Under the pieces are notes generated by a model, which did no database searches, was not told the origin of the DNA, and saw only the letters and a list, made by a program, of their open reading frames with translations. The position numbers and the translations under genes were made by a program. Below, one piece after another: positions 44,106-53,187 of a stretch of 63,879 bases of DNA. The DNA is from Halorussus litoreus. GTDB taxonomy: Archaea; Halobacteriota; Halobacteria; Halobacteriales; Haladaptataceae. The stretch is taken from contig NZ_KZ859510.1 in NCBI RefSeq assembly GCF_003382685.1, positions 47,699 to 111,577 of the forward strand. The letters run 5' to 3'. Each line of letters opens with the position of its first letter. Position 1 is the first letter of the stretch.

Positions 44106-45557
44106 TTACTGGTCAGGCCAGCGCTCGATGTACACCGTCTCGTCGGTGTAGAATCGGACCACGTCGTCGGCCTGCGCGTGGAGGTCGCCGAAGAACGACG
44201 CCTTCCGGCCGCCGAAGTGGAAGAAGGCCATCGGTGCGGCGGTGCCCGCGTTGACCGCCAAATTCCCGGCCTCGGCGTCGTGTCGGAACGTGCGCGCCTC
44301 CGCGCCGCTCCCTGTGAAGAGGCTCGCGGCGTTGCCGAACTCGCTTCGGTTGAGGCGGGCGATCGCGTCGTCGAACGAGTCGTAGGAGTCGAGCGCGACG
44401 ATCGGCCCGAACACCTCCTCGCGCGAGATGGCCATCTCCTCGCCGACGTCACCGAAGATGGTCGGCCCCAGGAAGTTCCCGTCCGGATAGCCCTCGACGG
44501 TCACGTCGCGGCCGTCTCGGAGCAGGTCGGCTCCGCCCTCCATCGCGTCCTCGACGAACGCTCGAACGCGCTGTTCGTGCTCGGGAGTGATGAGCGCGCC
44601 CATGTCGACGTCGTCGAGGCCGTATCCGACGGTCATCTCGTCGGCGAGTTCGACCAGACGCTGGCTGAACTCGTCGTACACCGACTCGTGGACGAGCACC
44701 ACGTCGTTGGCGAGACAGCGCTCACCGGCGCAGGCGCACGCCGAGGAGAGCGTCTTCTCGGCCGCGAAGTCCACGTCGGCGCTGTCCGAGACGAGGACGT
44801 GGTTCTTCGCGCCGCCCTGGGCCTGCACGCGCTTGCCGGCCGCCGCGGCGGTCTCGTAGACGTGTTTCGCCACGGGCGTCGACCCCACGAAGGAGACGCC
44901 GGCGACGCCCTCGTGGGTGATGAGTTCGTTCACCGCGTCCGCGCCTCCGTGGACGAGGTTGACGACCCCGTCGGGGAAGCCGGCCTCGTCGAGCAGTTCG
45001 AACATCCGCTCGGCGACGAGGGGGTCCCGTTCGGAGGGTTTCAGTACGAACGAGTTGCCCGTCGCGACCGCGTACGGGAGGAACCACAGGGGGATCATCC
45101 CCGGGAAGTTGAACGGGGTGACCGCGACGAAGGTCCCCAACGGCGTCCGGACCCCCGTCTCGTCGATGTTCGGGGCGGCGTTCGACACGTGGCCGCCCTG
45201 CATCATCGTCGGAATTCCGCACGCCACCTCGACGTTCTCGATCCCTCGCCGGAGTTCGCCCATGGCCTCCCCTTTCGTCTTCCCGTGTTCGCTCACGAGG
45301 GTCTCGGCGAGCTCTTCCTGGTGGTCTTCGAGCAACTGCTTGAACCGAAACAGGGGCTGGATGCGCTCTTCGACCGGCGTCTCCCGCCACTCCTCGAACG
45401 CTTCGTTTCCGACTTCGACCGCACGGTCGAGGTCGTCCGGGCTGCTGTAGGTCAGTTCCGCGAGCGGTTCCTTGGTGGCCGGGTTCACGACCGATTCACT
45501 GTCGGTACCCGTCGGTTCGGTCCACGCGCCGTCGACGTAGTTGCGGACGGTGTCCAT
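44106..45557 (-). CDS. mmsA: CoA-acylating methylmalonate-semialdehyde dehydrogenase
   Basis: This aldehyde dehydrogenase (483 aa) oxidises methylmalonate or malonate semialdehyde to propionyl- or acetyl-CoA in valine and pyrimidine breakdown. Features typical of this branch are TPFNFPGMIPLWFLPYAV, the NAD fold segment GVSFVGSTPVAKHVYE, catalytic Cys in ACACAGERCLA, and a C-terminal FHFGGRKASFFGD. It is divergent from a second aldehyde dehydrogenase across a 460-bp region. Confidence 0.93.
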   Translation of the reverse strand: MDTVRNYVDGAWTEPTGTDSESVVNPATKEPLAELTYSSPDDLDRAVEVGNEAFEEWRETPVEERIQPLFRFKQLLEDHQEELAETLVSEHGKTKGEAMGELRRGIENVEVACGIPTMMQGGHVSNAAPNIDETGVRTPLGTFVAVTPFNFPGMIPLWFLPYAVATGNSFVLKPSERDPLVAERMFELLDEAGFPDGVVNLVHGGADAVNELITHEGVAGVSFVGSTPVAKHVYETAAAAGKRVQAQGGAKNHVLVSDSADVDFAAEKTLSSACACAGERCLANDVVLVHESVYDEFSQRLVELADEMTVGYGLDDVDMGALITPEHEQRVRAFVEDAMEGGADLLRDGRDVTVEGYPDGNFLGPTIFGDVGEEMAISREEVFGPIVALDSYDSFDDAIARLNRSEFGNAASLFTGSGAEARTFRHDAEAGNLAVNAGTAAPMAFFHFGGRKASFFGDLHAQADDVVRFYTDETVYIERWPDQ

Positions 45558-46017
45558 CGTTCGGACATCGATTCGCCCCCTCTCGCCTTCAATATTTGGA
45601 ATATGTGCGGAACTAGGCTCAAAGCCATAATAATATTCTATAGAAATGAGTATAGATGGGACAAAATTCTATCTCATATCGATAGGGCGGATAGAATCCG
45701 GGAAGTAGTGTGTCTCTTCCTCCGTCTTGGAACGCTGTCCGAACCGGTCGGGAAACCGAATCCGGTTTCGTCGCCTCTCGCACGCCTGTCCGGAACTCCC
45801 GCACTGAGCCGCGAGAGATGCGCTCTCGGTACTGGAACCGAGCGTCTTCGAACTATTTCTCGGATTCTCCGCGTTCTGGAACGTAATCTAGATGGGTTAC
45901 CAATCAGGGGGACTTATGTGGCTGGCGGTCGGATTGGATCGTACTGTCTCCCAGAACTAGTGCAGTAGTCGGACCCTATCCGACAAACAATCTTTCACTC
46001 GAACGACGGCCAAACCC
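45558..46017. promoter_or_regulatory. AT-rich divergent promoter region between two aldehyde dehydrogenases
   Basis: 460 bp with no credible gene. Near mmsA it contains CAATATTTGGAATATGTG and ATAATAATATTCTATAG (45590-45645), much more AT-rich than the surroundings and suitable for TATA boxes. Imperfect mirrored elements (ATGAGTATAGAT and ATTCTATCTCAT, 45644-45681) could be regulator sites. The right half is unremarkable. Confidence 0.45.
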
Positions 46018-47379
46018 ATGGACTCGACAAACCCTGCCACTGGACGACGCATCGAGACGTACGAAAGCGCGACCGCGGACGACGTGCAGGACGCGCTCGA
46101 CCGCTCGGAATCCGCGTACGAGTCGTGGCGCGAGCGGGGACTGCGCGAGCGCGAGGCGCTGCTCGCCGACGCCGCGTCCGTCCTGCGGGAGAACGAAGAG
46201 CGGTACGCCAGCCTGATGACCGAAGAGATGGGCAAACCGATCTCGCAGGCGCGCGGCGAGGTCCAGAAGTGCGCGTGGCTCTGCGACCACTACGCCGAGT
46301 ACGCCTCGGCGTATCTCGCGGACGACCACCATCCGAGTCCGCCCGGAACGACGGTCAAGACGAGTCACGAACCCCTCGGAACGGTGTTGGCGGTGATGCC
46401 GTGGAACTACCCGTTCTGGCAGGTGTTCCGGTTCGCCGCGCCGTACCTCACCGCGGGCAACGTCGGCATCCTCAAGCACGCCTCGAACGTGCCGGGCTGT
46501 GCCGAGGCCATCGAAGCGGTCTTCCGCGAGGCGGGGTTTCCCGACGGGGTCTTCCAGACGGTGCTCGCGCCGTCGGACCTCGTCGAGGACGTACTCCGGG
46601 ACGACCGCGTGAAAGCCGCGACGCTGACCGGGAGCGGCCCCGCGGGTCGCGCCGTCGCGTCGACCGCGGGCGAGGAACTCAAGAAGACGGTGCTCGAACT
46701 CGGCGGCTCGGACCCGTTCGTCGTACTCGACGACGCCGACCTCGACGCCGCCGCGTCGGTCGGCGCGCAGGCGCGAAACCAGAACGGCGGTCAGTCCTGC
46801 ATCGCGGCCAAGCGGTTCGTGGTCCACGCCGACGTGTACGACGAGTTCCTCGACCGGTTCGTCGACGAGGTGGAGTCGCTCGTGGTCGGCGACCCGACCG
46901 ACGAGGAGACCGACGTGGGACCGCAGGCCCAACAGCATCTGGCAGACGAACTCCACGAGCAGGTGACCGAGAGCGTGGCGGCGGGCGCGACCGTCCTCAC
47001 GGGCGGCGAACCGCTCGACCGCGAGGGCGCGTTCTATCCGCCGACGATACTCACGGACGTGCCGGAGGGCTGTCCGGCCGACAGCGAGGAACTGTTCGGG
47101 CCGGTCGCCGCCGTGTTCGAGGTCGAAAGCGAGGAGGAGGCGGTCGAGAAGGCCAACGACACCCGATTCGGTCTCGGTGCGAGCGTCTGGTCGGAGGACC
47201 GAGCGCGCGGCGAGCAGGTCGCTCACCGCATCGACGCGGGCTGCACCTACGTCAACCAGCTCGTGAAATCCGACCCGAGAGTCCCCTTCGGCGGCGTCGG
47301 GGAGTCCGGATACGGTCGGGAACTCTCGGAACCCGGCATCACCGAGTTCGTCAACCGGAAGACCGTCTGGGTCGAGTGA
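46018..47379 (+). CDS. NAD(P)-dependent aldehyde dehydrogenase (succinate-semialdehyde type)
   Basis: This 453-aa enzyme has PWNYPFWQVFRFAAP, NAD-site LTGSGPAGRAVAS, catalytic Glu in VLELGGSDPF, catalytic Cys in NQNGGQSCIAAKRF, and C-terminal PFGGVGESGYGREL. The short N-terminus (STNPATGRRIETYES) and overall pattern fit the GabD/Sad-like subgroup acting on succinate semialdehyde or similar; the substrate is not proven. Confidence 0.92.
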   Translation: MDSTNPATGRRIETYESATADDVQDALDRSESAYESWRERGLREREALLADAASVLRENEERYASLMTEEMGKPISQARGEVQKCAWLCDHYAEYASAYLADDHHPSPPGTTVKTSHEPLGTVLAVMPWNYPFWQVFRFAAPYLTAGNVGILKHASNVPGCAEAIEAVFREAGFPDGVFQTVLAPSDLVEDVLRDDRVKAATLTGSGPAGRAVASTAGEELKKTVLELGGSDPFVVLDDADLDAAASVGAQARNQNGGQSCIAAKRFVVHADVYDEFLDRFVDEVESLVVGDPTDEETDVGPQAQQHLADELHEQVTESVAAGATVLTGGEPLDREGAFYPPTILTDVPEGCPADSEELFGPVAAVFEVESEEEAVEKANDTRFGLGASVWSEDRARGEQVAHRIDAGCTYVNQLVKSDPRVPFGGVGESGYGRELSEPGITEFVNRKTVWVE

Positions 47380-47438
47380 ATCCGCGGCACGTTCGTCAGT
47401 GATCGGACGCGAACGCTCCCGCGTCGGCCCGAAACGCG

Positions 47439-48077
47439 CTATCGTTCTGCACCGAACTCGACTCGGTCGCTGGTCGCGCTTCGGAGCCGATCCCGGAGCT
47501 GGTCGCCCTCGGATTTCGGCACGCGAATCTCGAAGGCGACCCGCTCTTCGTACTCGGCGTCGAACTCCACGCCGTCGTCCCCGCTCGCGCTTTCGAGAAT
47601 CCCGCGCACGGTACCCGAGTCGTCGTAGTCGACCGTCACCGAGAACTGCTCGCGCGGGCGCTCCTCGACGACTCCGGCGTCCGCGATGGCCTCCTTGACC
47701 GCTCGGGAGTACGCCCGGGCGAGGCCGCCGACGCCGAGGTTGGTGCCGCCGTAGTATCGGGTCACGACGACCACCGCGTTCTCGACGCCCTCCTGCTGGA
47801 GTACGTTGAGCGCGGGCTTGCCCGCCGACCCCGAGGGCTCGCCGTCGTCGTCGCCGTACTCCCGGAGGAGGTGGCCCGAATCGCCGCTCGACTCCCGGAC
47901 CCGGTAGGCCGGCACGTTGTGGGTCGCGTCGGCGTACTCCTCGCGGATCTCGGCGACGAACGCCTCCGCGGTTTCGCGGCCGGCGGCCGGCCGGGCGTGG
48001 CCGACGAACTCCGACCCGCGAATCTCGAAGGCGGCCCGTCCGCGTTCGGCGAGCGTGCGGTAGGTCTCCTCGTCCAT
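47439..48077 (-). CDS. YigZ/IMPACT family protein
   Basis: This 212-aa protein has the UPF0029 N-terminal domain with THNVPAYRVRESSGDSGH, DDGEPSGSAGKPALNVL and VTRYYGGTNLGVGGLARAY, all hallmark segments. The C-terminal domain is ferredoxin-like. The family is linked to translation or proteolysis control, with no agreed reaction. It is convergent with the aldehyde dehydrogenase. Confidence 0.93.
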   Translation of the reverse strand: MDEETYRTLAERGRAAFEIRGSEFVGHARPAAGRETAEAFVAEIREEYADATHNVPAYRVRESSGDSGHLLREYGDDDGEPSGSAGKPALNVLQQEGVENAVVVVTRYYGGTNLGVGGLARAYSRAVKEAIADAGVVEERPREQFSVTVDYDDSGTVRGILESASGDDGVEFDAEYEERVAFEIRVPKSEGDQLRDRLRSATSDRVEFGAER

Positions 48078-48188
48078 CGTTCGACTCGTAGGGGGTCCGG
48101 CTACTCAGGGGTTCCGTCCCGCGACGCTCGGTCTGGCTGTTTCTGGCGGAGTGGCTCTTCCGACAGCCCCGTCTCCCACGAACCTCAC

Positions 48189-48692
48189 TCACTTCAGCTC
48201 GATCTTCCGCACGAAGTCGAGGTCCGTCAGGGCGTTGAGCACGTCGCCGGGCACGTCCTCGTCGGTGACCAGATACAGCCGCGGGTCGTCGGTGAACTCC
48301 GGGTCCTCGCTGATGGTCTGGCGGATGGAGATGCCGTTCTCGGCGAGCAGGGTCGTCACCTCCGCGACGATGCCGGGCTTCTCGGCGCTGGTCACGTCGA
48401 TGGTCAGCACCGTCAGGTCGAGCACCGGCGCGAGGTCCATCAGGCTCGGGATCGAGGAGATGTTCTGGAAGATGCGCCGGAGCTGGTCGTCGGCGAGGAT
48501 GGCGTCGGTGGTCGAGTCCACGACGCGCCGGTCCACGTCGATCTCGCGAGCGATCTGGGTGTTGGGGATCTCGATGCTCCCCGAGACGACCCGGCCCTCG
48601 TCGCTGACCGAGAAGCCCCGCTCTAGAAGGAGTCGGATGACCGCCTGCTGCGAGGGGCTTCCCTCGAACTTCCGCATGATCTCGTCGAACAT
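48189..48692 (-). CDS. Winged-helix ACT-domain amino acid-binding regulator
   Basis: This 167-aa protein has an N-terminal DNA-binding-like part (SPSQQAVIRLLLERGFSV, IPNTQIAREIDVDRRVVD) and a C-terminal ACT domain (LTIDVTSAEKPGIVAEVTTL). It is probably a transcriptional regulator responding to an amino acid. The family is common in haloarchaea. Confidence 0.88.
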   Translation of the reverse strand: MFDEIMRKFEGSPSQQAVIRLLLERGFSVSDEGRVVSGSIEIPNTQIAREIDVDRRVVDSTTDAILADDQLRRIFQNISSIPSLMDLAPVLDLTVLTIDVTSAEKPGIVAEVTTLLAENGISIRQTISEDPEFTDDPRLYLVTDEDVPGDVLNALTDLDFVRKIELK

Positions 48693-48812
48693 CTATCGAC
48701 CGGTAGTGTGTGGGCCGGGTGCTTAGTGGTGTTGCTCGGAAATGGAGGTTCGCGGCCGAGTCGGACGTTCAACTCCAGTTGTCGCCCTGTCGAACGGTTG
48801 AAACGGACGCAA

Positions 48813-48821
48813 CGATTATAT
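48813..48821 (+). promoter_or_regulatory. TATA box for a small membrane protein gene
   Basis: CGATTATATC is centred about 32 nt upstream of the GTG at 48850, which supports that short gene. Confidence 0.55.
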
Positions 48822-48849
48822 CACCAATCTTTGAATAGCCCCGGTAGAC

Positions 48850-49065
48850 GTGTTCGAGTGCTCCAACATCGAATTCGGTTTTCCTGCGGTCGGGATTCTG
48901 GCCGTGCTGTGCAGTGTGCTCGGCCTGCAACTCGGCGGGGCGACCACGGAACTGCTCGACGCTCACGTCTCGGTCGCCGTCGCGCTCGCGCTGGGCGCGC
49001 TCGTCGCTACTGCCAGCGCTGCGCTCGGATTCTGGTTCGGGTCGACGCGGGACGGCGGCGAGTGA
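48850..49065 (+). CDS. Small two-helix membrane protein, function unknown
   Basis: This 71-aa protein starts with GTG (protein MFECSNIEFGFPAVG). Two hydrophobic helices: VGILAVLCSVLGLQLGG and VAVALALGALVATASAALGF, then a short charged tail. A well-placed TATA box and codon usage typical of the region support it. No recognised family. Confidence 0.6.
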   Translation: MFECSNIEFGFPAVGILAVLCSVLGLQLGGATTELLDAHVSVAVALALGALVATASAALGFWFGSTRDGGE

Positions 49066-49198
49066 CTACTCCAGTACTGCGAACCGGTCGGAAGCCGCGC
49101 CCGACTCCTGCGCCGGATCCGCGCACGAATATTGCGCTGCGCTCGCATCGTCCGCTACCTTGGAGAAGACGGCTGAGCGCGCCCGCAGGACCGTCGCT

Positions 49199-49786
49199 CT
49201 ACAACTGCCCCTTCGTGCTCGCCACGTCGCTCCGGCGCTCGTCGATCCGCGTCGCGTCGTCGAGCGCCCGCGCGACCGACTTGAACGCAGCCTCGATCTC
49301 GTGGTGGGCGTTCTCCCCGCGAACCGAGACGTGCAGGGTCAGTCCGGCGTTCATCGCCAGCGACCGGAAGAAGTGCTCGGCCATCACGCTGGTCAACTCG
49401 CCCACGCGGTCCTGCGAGAACTCGCCGTCGAACTCGAACAGCGGTCGCCCGCTCACGTCCACGACGACCTCCGCGACAGCCTCGTCCAAGGGCACCGACC
49501 GGTCGGCGAAGCGCTCGATGGCGCGCTTCTCGCCCAGCGCCTCGTCGAACGCCTCGCCGAGCGCGATGGCCACGTCCTCGACGGTGTGGTGGTCGTCGAT
49601 CTCCAGGTCGCCGTCGCAGCGCACCGTCAGGTCGAACAGGCCGTGCTTGGCGAGGCTCTCGAGCATGTGGTCGAAAAAGCCCACACCCGTCTCGACGGTG
49701 GCGTCGCCCTCGCCGTCCACGTCGAGGGTCACCTCGATGTCGGTCTCGGCGGTCTCACGGGTCACTGCGGCGGTTCGGTCGCTCAT
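49199..49786 (-). CDS. hisB: Imidazoleglycerol-phosphate dehydratase
   Basis: This is a histidine biosynthesis enzyme of 195 aa. The duplicated metal-binding motifs are present: [13 protein letters not shown] with [14 protein letters not shown], and [13 protein letters not shown] with [13 protein letters not shown]. The start [15 protein letters not shown] is chosen because upstream in-frame codons fall in repeat element e. Repeat pair e separates it from hisA, transcribed in the same direction. Confidence 0.95.
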   Translation of the reverse strand: MSDRTAAVTRETAETDIEVTLDVDGEGDATVETGVGFFDHMLESLAKHGLFDLTVRCDGDLEIDDHHTVEDVAIALGEAFDEALGEKRAIERFADRSVPLDEAVAEVVVDVSGRPLFEFDGEFSQDRVGELTSVMAEHFFRSLAMNAGLTLHVSVRGENAHHEIEAAFKSVARALDDATRIDERRSDVASTKGQL

Positions 49787-49901
49787 ACGCGGGGATTGGC
49801 GCGGAGATACAAGGTCGTTGTCCTCTGCGCGAAAACTGATTCGTCGAATCCTCCGCTCTGTCGTCTCGTCTTTCTCTACACTGTTTCGTTTTTTAAACCA
49901 C

Positions 49902-50032
49902 GGTGCGCGCGAGGAACGCGCGAGGGACGAACGACCGAGTGAAACGAGGGAGTGAGGAGGCTGGGGAGGTACGAGGTGCGGTGGCGAGTGCGGTGCTGTG
50001 TGGTTACTCATGTGCCTCGGCAATAGCTAGCT
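49902..50032 (-). repeat. Dispersed palindromic element, unit e-left
   Basis: Read on the minus strand, it starts AGCTAGCTATTGCCGAGGCA and has ACCGC repeats, CTCGTACCTCCCCAGCCTCC, CTCCCTCGTTTCACTCGGTC, GTCCCTCGCGCG, and a short hairpin end. It faces unit e-right across 36 bp. Confidence 0.9.
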
Positions 50033-50068
50033 TCGTGACAGCATCCATTACTGTTGCACGGGTTCTGA

Positions 50069-50222
50069 GCTAGCTACTGCCTCGACCTAGGAGAGACCGC
50101 ACAGCACCGCACCGCGACCGCACCTCGTCCTCCCCAACCGCTTGCGCTTCTCGGCCTTCGGCCTGCGATGCTCAGCCCTCGCGCGATTTGGCGCGGCATG
50201 AAGCCGCGCCAGCACGCGCCGG
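50069..50222 (+). repeat. Dispersed palindromic element, unit e-right
   Basis: It starts GCTAGCTACTGCCTCGACC and has ACCGC repeats, CTCCCCAACCGCTTGCG, an internal hairpin (CTCGGCCTTCGGCCTGCGA region), CCTCGCGCG, and a 9-bp end hairpin (TGGCGCGGC, loop ATGAA, GCCGCGCCA). It lies between hisA and hisB. Confidence 0.9.
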
Positions 50223-50344
50223 AATGGATGTTCAGACTAGCGCGTCCGAGTTGAAGATCGAGGCAGCGAGCAAACGACAGTCGACTCACCGAGCGCGGTG
50301 GGTAGTCGAAAAACGTACGACCGGCTACTCACACCCTCCTGAGC

Positions 50345-51067
50345 CTACACCGACTTTGCCGCTTCGAGCGTGAACTCGCCCTCGTACAGCGCGGTCCCGA
50401 CGACCACTGCGGCGGCCCCGGCGTCGCGGAGCGCTCGCACGTCGTCGAGCGTGGCGACGCCGCCGGACGCCACCACCGGGATCTCGACGGCCTCGACGAC
50501 CTCGCGCACGCGGTCGGTCTGGACGCCGGTGAGCTGGCCCTCCACGTCCACGTCGGTAAAGAGGATCGCGCCGGCACCCAGCTCCTCGTAGCGCGCCGCG
50601 GCCGCCGCGGGGTCCAGTCCCGTCCCCTCGGTCCAGCCCGAGACGACGACCTCGCCGTCCTTCGCGTCGAGGCTCACCGTCACCGCGCCGGGGTAGTCCT
50701 CCGAAATTTCGGTCACGATCTCGGGGTTCTCGACCGCCGCAGTCCCCAGAATCACGCGGTCGACGCCGCGGTTGAGCAGGTCGGTCGCGTCCGCGACGGT
50801 CCGGATGCCCCCGCCGAGCTGGACGTCCACGTCCACGGCGTCCAGAATCCGTTCGACCGCGTCGGCGTTGGCGCGCTCGCCGTCGAACGCGCCGTCGAGG
50901 TCCACGAGGTGGAGGGTCCCCGCGGCGCGGTCGACCCACCGCTCTGCGGCCGCGACCGGGTCGCCGTACGTCTTCTCGGTGCCGCGCTCGCCTTGAACCA
51001 GTTGGACGACCTCGCCGTCCTGCATATCTACTGCAGGGACGACCTCGAACTCGGGGAAGTGGCTCAT
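50345..51067 (-). CDS. hisA: Phosphoribosylformimino-AICAR-P isomerase
   Basis: This TIM-barrel enzyme of histidine biosynthesis (240 aa) has catalytic Asp in VVPAVDMQDGEVVQL, the first phosphate loop QLGGGIRT, the second catalytic acid in ILFTDVDVEGQLTG, and the second phosphate loop ASGGVAT. The start is MSHFPEFEVVPAVD. The 558-bp space before hisB is filled mainly by repeat pair e. Confidence 0.96.
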   Translation of the reverse strand: MSHFPEFEVVPAVDMQDGEVVQLVQGERGTEKTYGDPVAAAERWVDRAAGTLHLVDLDGAFDGERANADAVERILDAVDVDVQLGGGIRTVADATDLLNRGVDRVILGTAAVENPEIVTEISEDYPGAVTVSLDAKDGEVVVSGWTEGTGLDPAAAAARYEELGAGAILFTDVDVEGQLTGVQTDRVREVVEAVEIPVVASGGVATLDDVRALRDAGAAAVVVGTALYEGEFTLEAAKSV

Positions 51068-51169
51068 GCGAGGTGGTAGGCGAAGCGGCGGTTAAAGGCT
51101 CTCCCTTCCGGCGAAACGCAAGCTGCGCCTTCCGGTCGTTTCAAGCCCCCGGCCACCAAATCCCCGGGC

Positions 51170-51859
51170 ATGACTCTGGTCGCGTTCGACTTCGACGGCA
51201 CGCTCTCGGACTCGGAGATGACGGTCCTGCTCGGCGAGCAGATGGGGGTCGCCGACGAGATGGCGAGTATCACCGAGCGGGCGATGAACGACGAGATCAG
51301 CTACGCCAAGAGCCTTCGGGACCGGGCCGCCCTGCTGGAGGGCCTGTCCGAGTCCGACGCCGAGGACGCCTTCGCCGAGGTCGAACTCCGACCGGATGCC
51401 GGGACGGTCATCCGCGAACTGAACGACGCGGGCGTGACCACCGCCATCCTGACCGGCGGGTTCGAGCGCGGCGTGGAGTCCGCGCTGGAGCGCGAGGGCG
51501 TCTCGGTCGACGTGATCGTCTCCAACCGCCTCCCGGTCGAGAACGGGCAGAGCGAGGCGGGAACCGCCTCGGAAAACGCGAGCGTGCATGGCCCGCGAGC
51601 ACTCACCGGCGAGGTCGAGGGGCCGCTCATAGAGGGGACGAAGGACGACGCGCTCGAACGGCTCGCGGGCGAGCGCGAGATCCCCATCAGCTGGACCATC
51701 GCGGTCGGCGACGGCGCGAACGACCTCCCGATGCTGGAGGTCGCGGGCCTCGCGGTCGGCTTCGCGCCCAAGCCCGCGGTCCGGCCCGCCTGTGACGTGG
51801 TGGTCGCCTCGATGGAGCGGCTCCGCGACGTGTTCGACGACGAGGGGCTGTTCGACTGA
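51170..51859 (+). CDS. serB: Phosphoserine phosphatase-like HAD hydrolase
   Basis: This HAD-superfamily phosphatase (229 aa) has motif I LVAFDFDGTLSDSE (nucleophile Asp7), motif II TAILTGGFERGV, a Lys in EGTKDDAL, and motif III WTIAVGDGANDLPML. The GDGANDLPML string is typical of SerB. It probably makes serine from phosphoserine. It is divergent from hisA. Confidence 0.9.
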   Translation: MTLVAFDFDGTLSDSEMTVLLGEQMGVADEMASITERAMNDEISYAKSLRDRAALLEGLSESDAEDAFAEVELRPDAGTVIRELNDAGVTTAILTGGFERGVESALEREGVSVDVIVSNRLPVENGQSEAGTASENASVHGPRALTGEVEGPLIEGTKDDALERLAGEREIPISWTIAVGDGANDLPMLEVAGLAVGFAPKPAVRPACDVVVASMERLRDVFDDEGLFD

Positions 51860-51873
51860 CCGTCCCGAGACGA

Positions 51874-51917
51874 CCCGGCCTTTCCGCTGACAGAACCCGG
51901 CCTTTCCGCTGACAGAA
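51874..51917. repeat. Two perfect tandem copies of a 22-bp unit
   Basis: Positions 51874-51895 and 51896-51917 are identical (CCCGGCCTTTCCGCTGACAG plus AA). They lie just after the serB stop codon. Confidence 0.95.
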
Positions 51918-52080
51918 CACTTACACGGACGTAGTAAAAAGCCGCCAACGGGGTACAGGTGGACGCGTCCACCTTTTCGGACCGGTCGCAGTCGAATAGC
52001 AGCCGATGCATCGAACGCGTCGATACCACGCCGCGTCGAATGTACCCACGCTTTTCCGCTCGGCCGTCTACCGTCCGACA

Positions 52081-53175
52081 ATGAGCCGAATCGCCATCGT
52101 CGGCGGCGGCGTCGCCGGACTCGCCACGGCGTACGCCCTCCGCGGAACCGACGCCGAGGTCACGGTGTTCGAGCGCCGCGAGTCGGTCGGCGGCCGCGCG
52201 GCCACCCGCAGTCGCGCAGAGTGCGTCTACGACACCGGCGCGAACTACGCGAAGGGGGCGAAAGACAGCGACGGGCAGGACGGGGACGAGAGCGACGGGA
52301 GGGTCACCGACGACCGCGTCAGCGAACTGCTCTCGGGCGAACTCGCGGACGGACTCGTCGATATCGAGGAGCCGGTCTGGACGTTCGACGCCGACGGGAA
52401 TCTCAGCGAGGGCCGGGACGACGACTCGCCGAAGTGGACCTATCAGGAGGGGCTGGTCGCGCTGGCCGCCCAGCTCCGGGAGGCAAGCGACGCGACGGTC
52501 CGCACCCGGACGGAAGTCGTCGGTATCGATCGCCGAGAAGCCCGGAACGGCGACCGCGAAGACGACGAGTGGCGCGTCGACGTGCGCGGCGGCGAGACGG
52601 TCGCGGACGCGCTCGTGTTCACGCCGCCCGCGCCCGTGACCGCCTACCTGCTCGACCGCTCGGCGTGGGACGCTCCACTCTGTGACGACCTCCGGGAGGC
52701 CGCCGCGGCGGTCCCGTACCGGACGCTGCTCTCGGTCGCGCTCCACTACCCCTACCGAGAAGCCCTGCCGTACTACGCGCTCGTGAACTCGGACAAGGAC
52801 CACGACATCGGCTGGATCGGCCGCGAGGAGTGCAAGCCCGGCCACGTCCCGGACGGCGAGAGCCTGCTGGTCGTCCAGCCCTCGCCAGACTGGTCCCGCG
52901 AGCACTACGACGACCCGGACGACCAGATCGCGGTGAACGCGGCCGACCGGACCGCGGAACTGTTAGGCGATCCCGACCGCTACCAGTTCGACTGGGCCGA
53001 GGTCGTTCGTTGGCGCGACGCGCTCCCGGACGCGGGCGCGGATCGTGAGGTGCTGGCCCGCGGGGCCGACGCCGACCTGTTCTTCGCCGGCGACTGGGTG
53101 GTCGGCGAGGGTCGAGTCCACGCCGCGCTCCGGAGCGGACTGGAGACCGGTGAGCGAGTCGCCGAGTGGCTTTGA
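52081..53175 (+). CDS. FAD-dependent oxidoreductase (renalase-like amine oxidase fold)
   Basis: This 364-aa flavoprotein has the Rossmann motif IAIVGGGVAGLATAYAL and ERRESVGGRAATR at the N-terminus. The C-terminal FAD segment is DLFFAGDWVVGEGRVHAAL. An acidic insertion (KDSDGQDGDESDGRV, about residues 60-75) is specific to this protein. The ATG at 52081 is chosen since the family begins at the Rossmann strand. Substrate unknown. Confidence 0.9.
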   Translation: MSRIAIVGGGVAGLATAYALRGTDAEVTVFERRESVGGRAATRSRAECVYDTGANYAKGAKDSDGQDGDESDGRVTDDRVSELLSGELADGLVDIEEPVWTFDADGNLSEGRDDDSPKWTYQEGLVALAAQLREASDATVRTRTEVVGIDRREARNGDREDDEWRVDVRGGETVADALVFTPPAPVTAYLLDRSAWDAPLCDDLREAAAAVPYRTLLSVALHYPYREALPYYALVNSDKDHDIGWIGREECKPGHVPDGESLLVVQPSPDWSREHYDDPDDQIAVNAADRTAELLGDPDRYQFDWAEVVRWRDALPDAGADREVLARGADADLFFAGDWVVGEGRVHAALRSGLETGERVAEWL

Positions 53176-53187
53176 GGGGACAGGCTG

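Noticed and set aside
45619-45804. Minus-strand frame between the two aldehyde dehydrogenases
   Set aside because: Its sequence is basic and Tyr/Phe-rich in the AT-rich stretch, unlike haloarchaeal proteins; it is better explained as promoter DNA.
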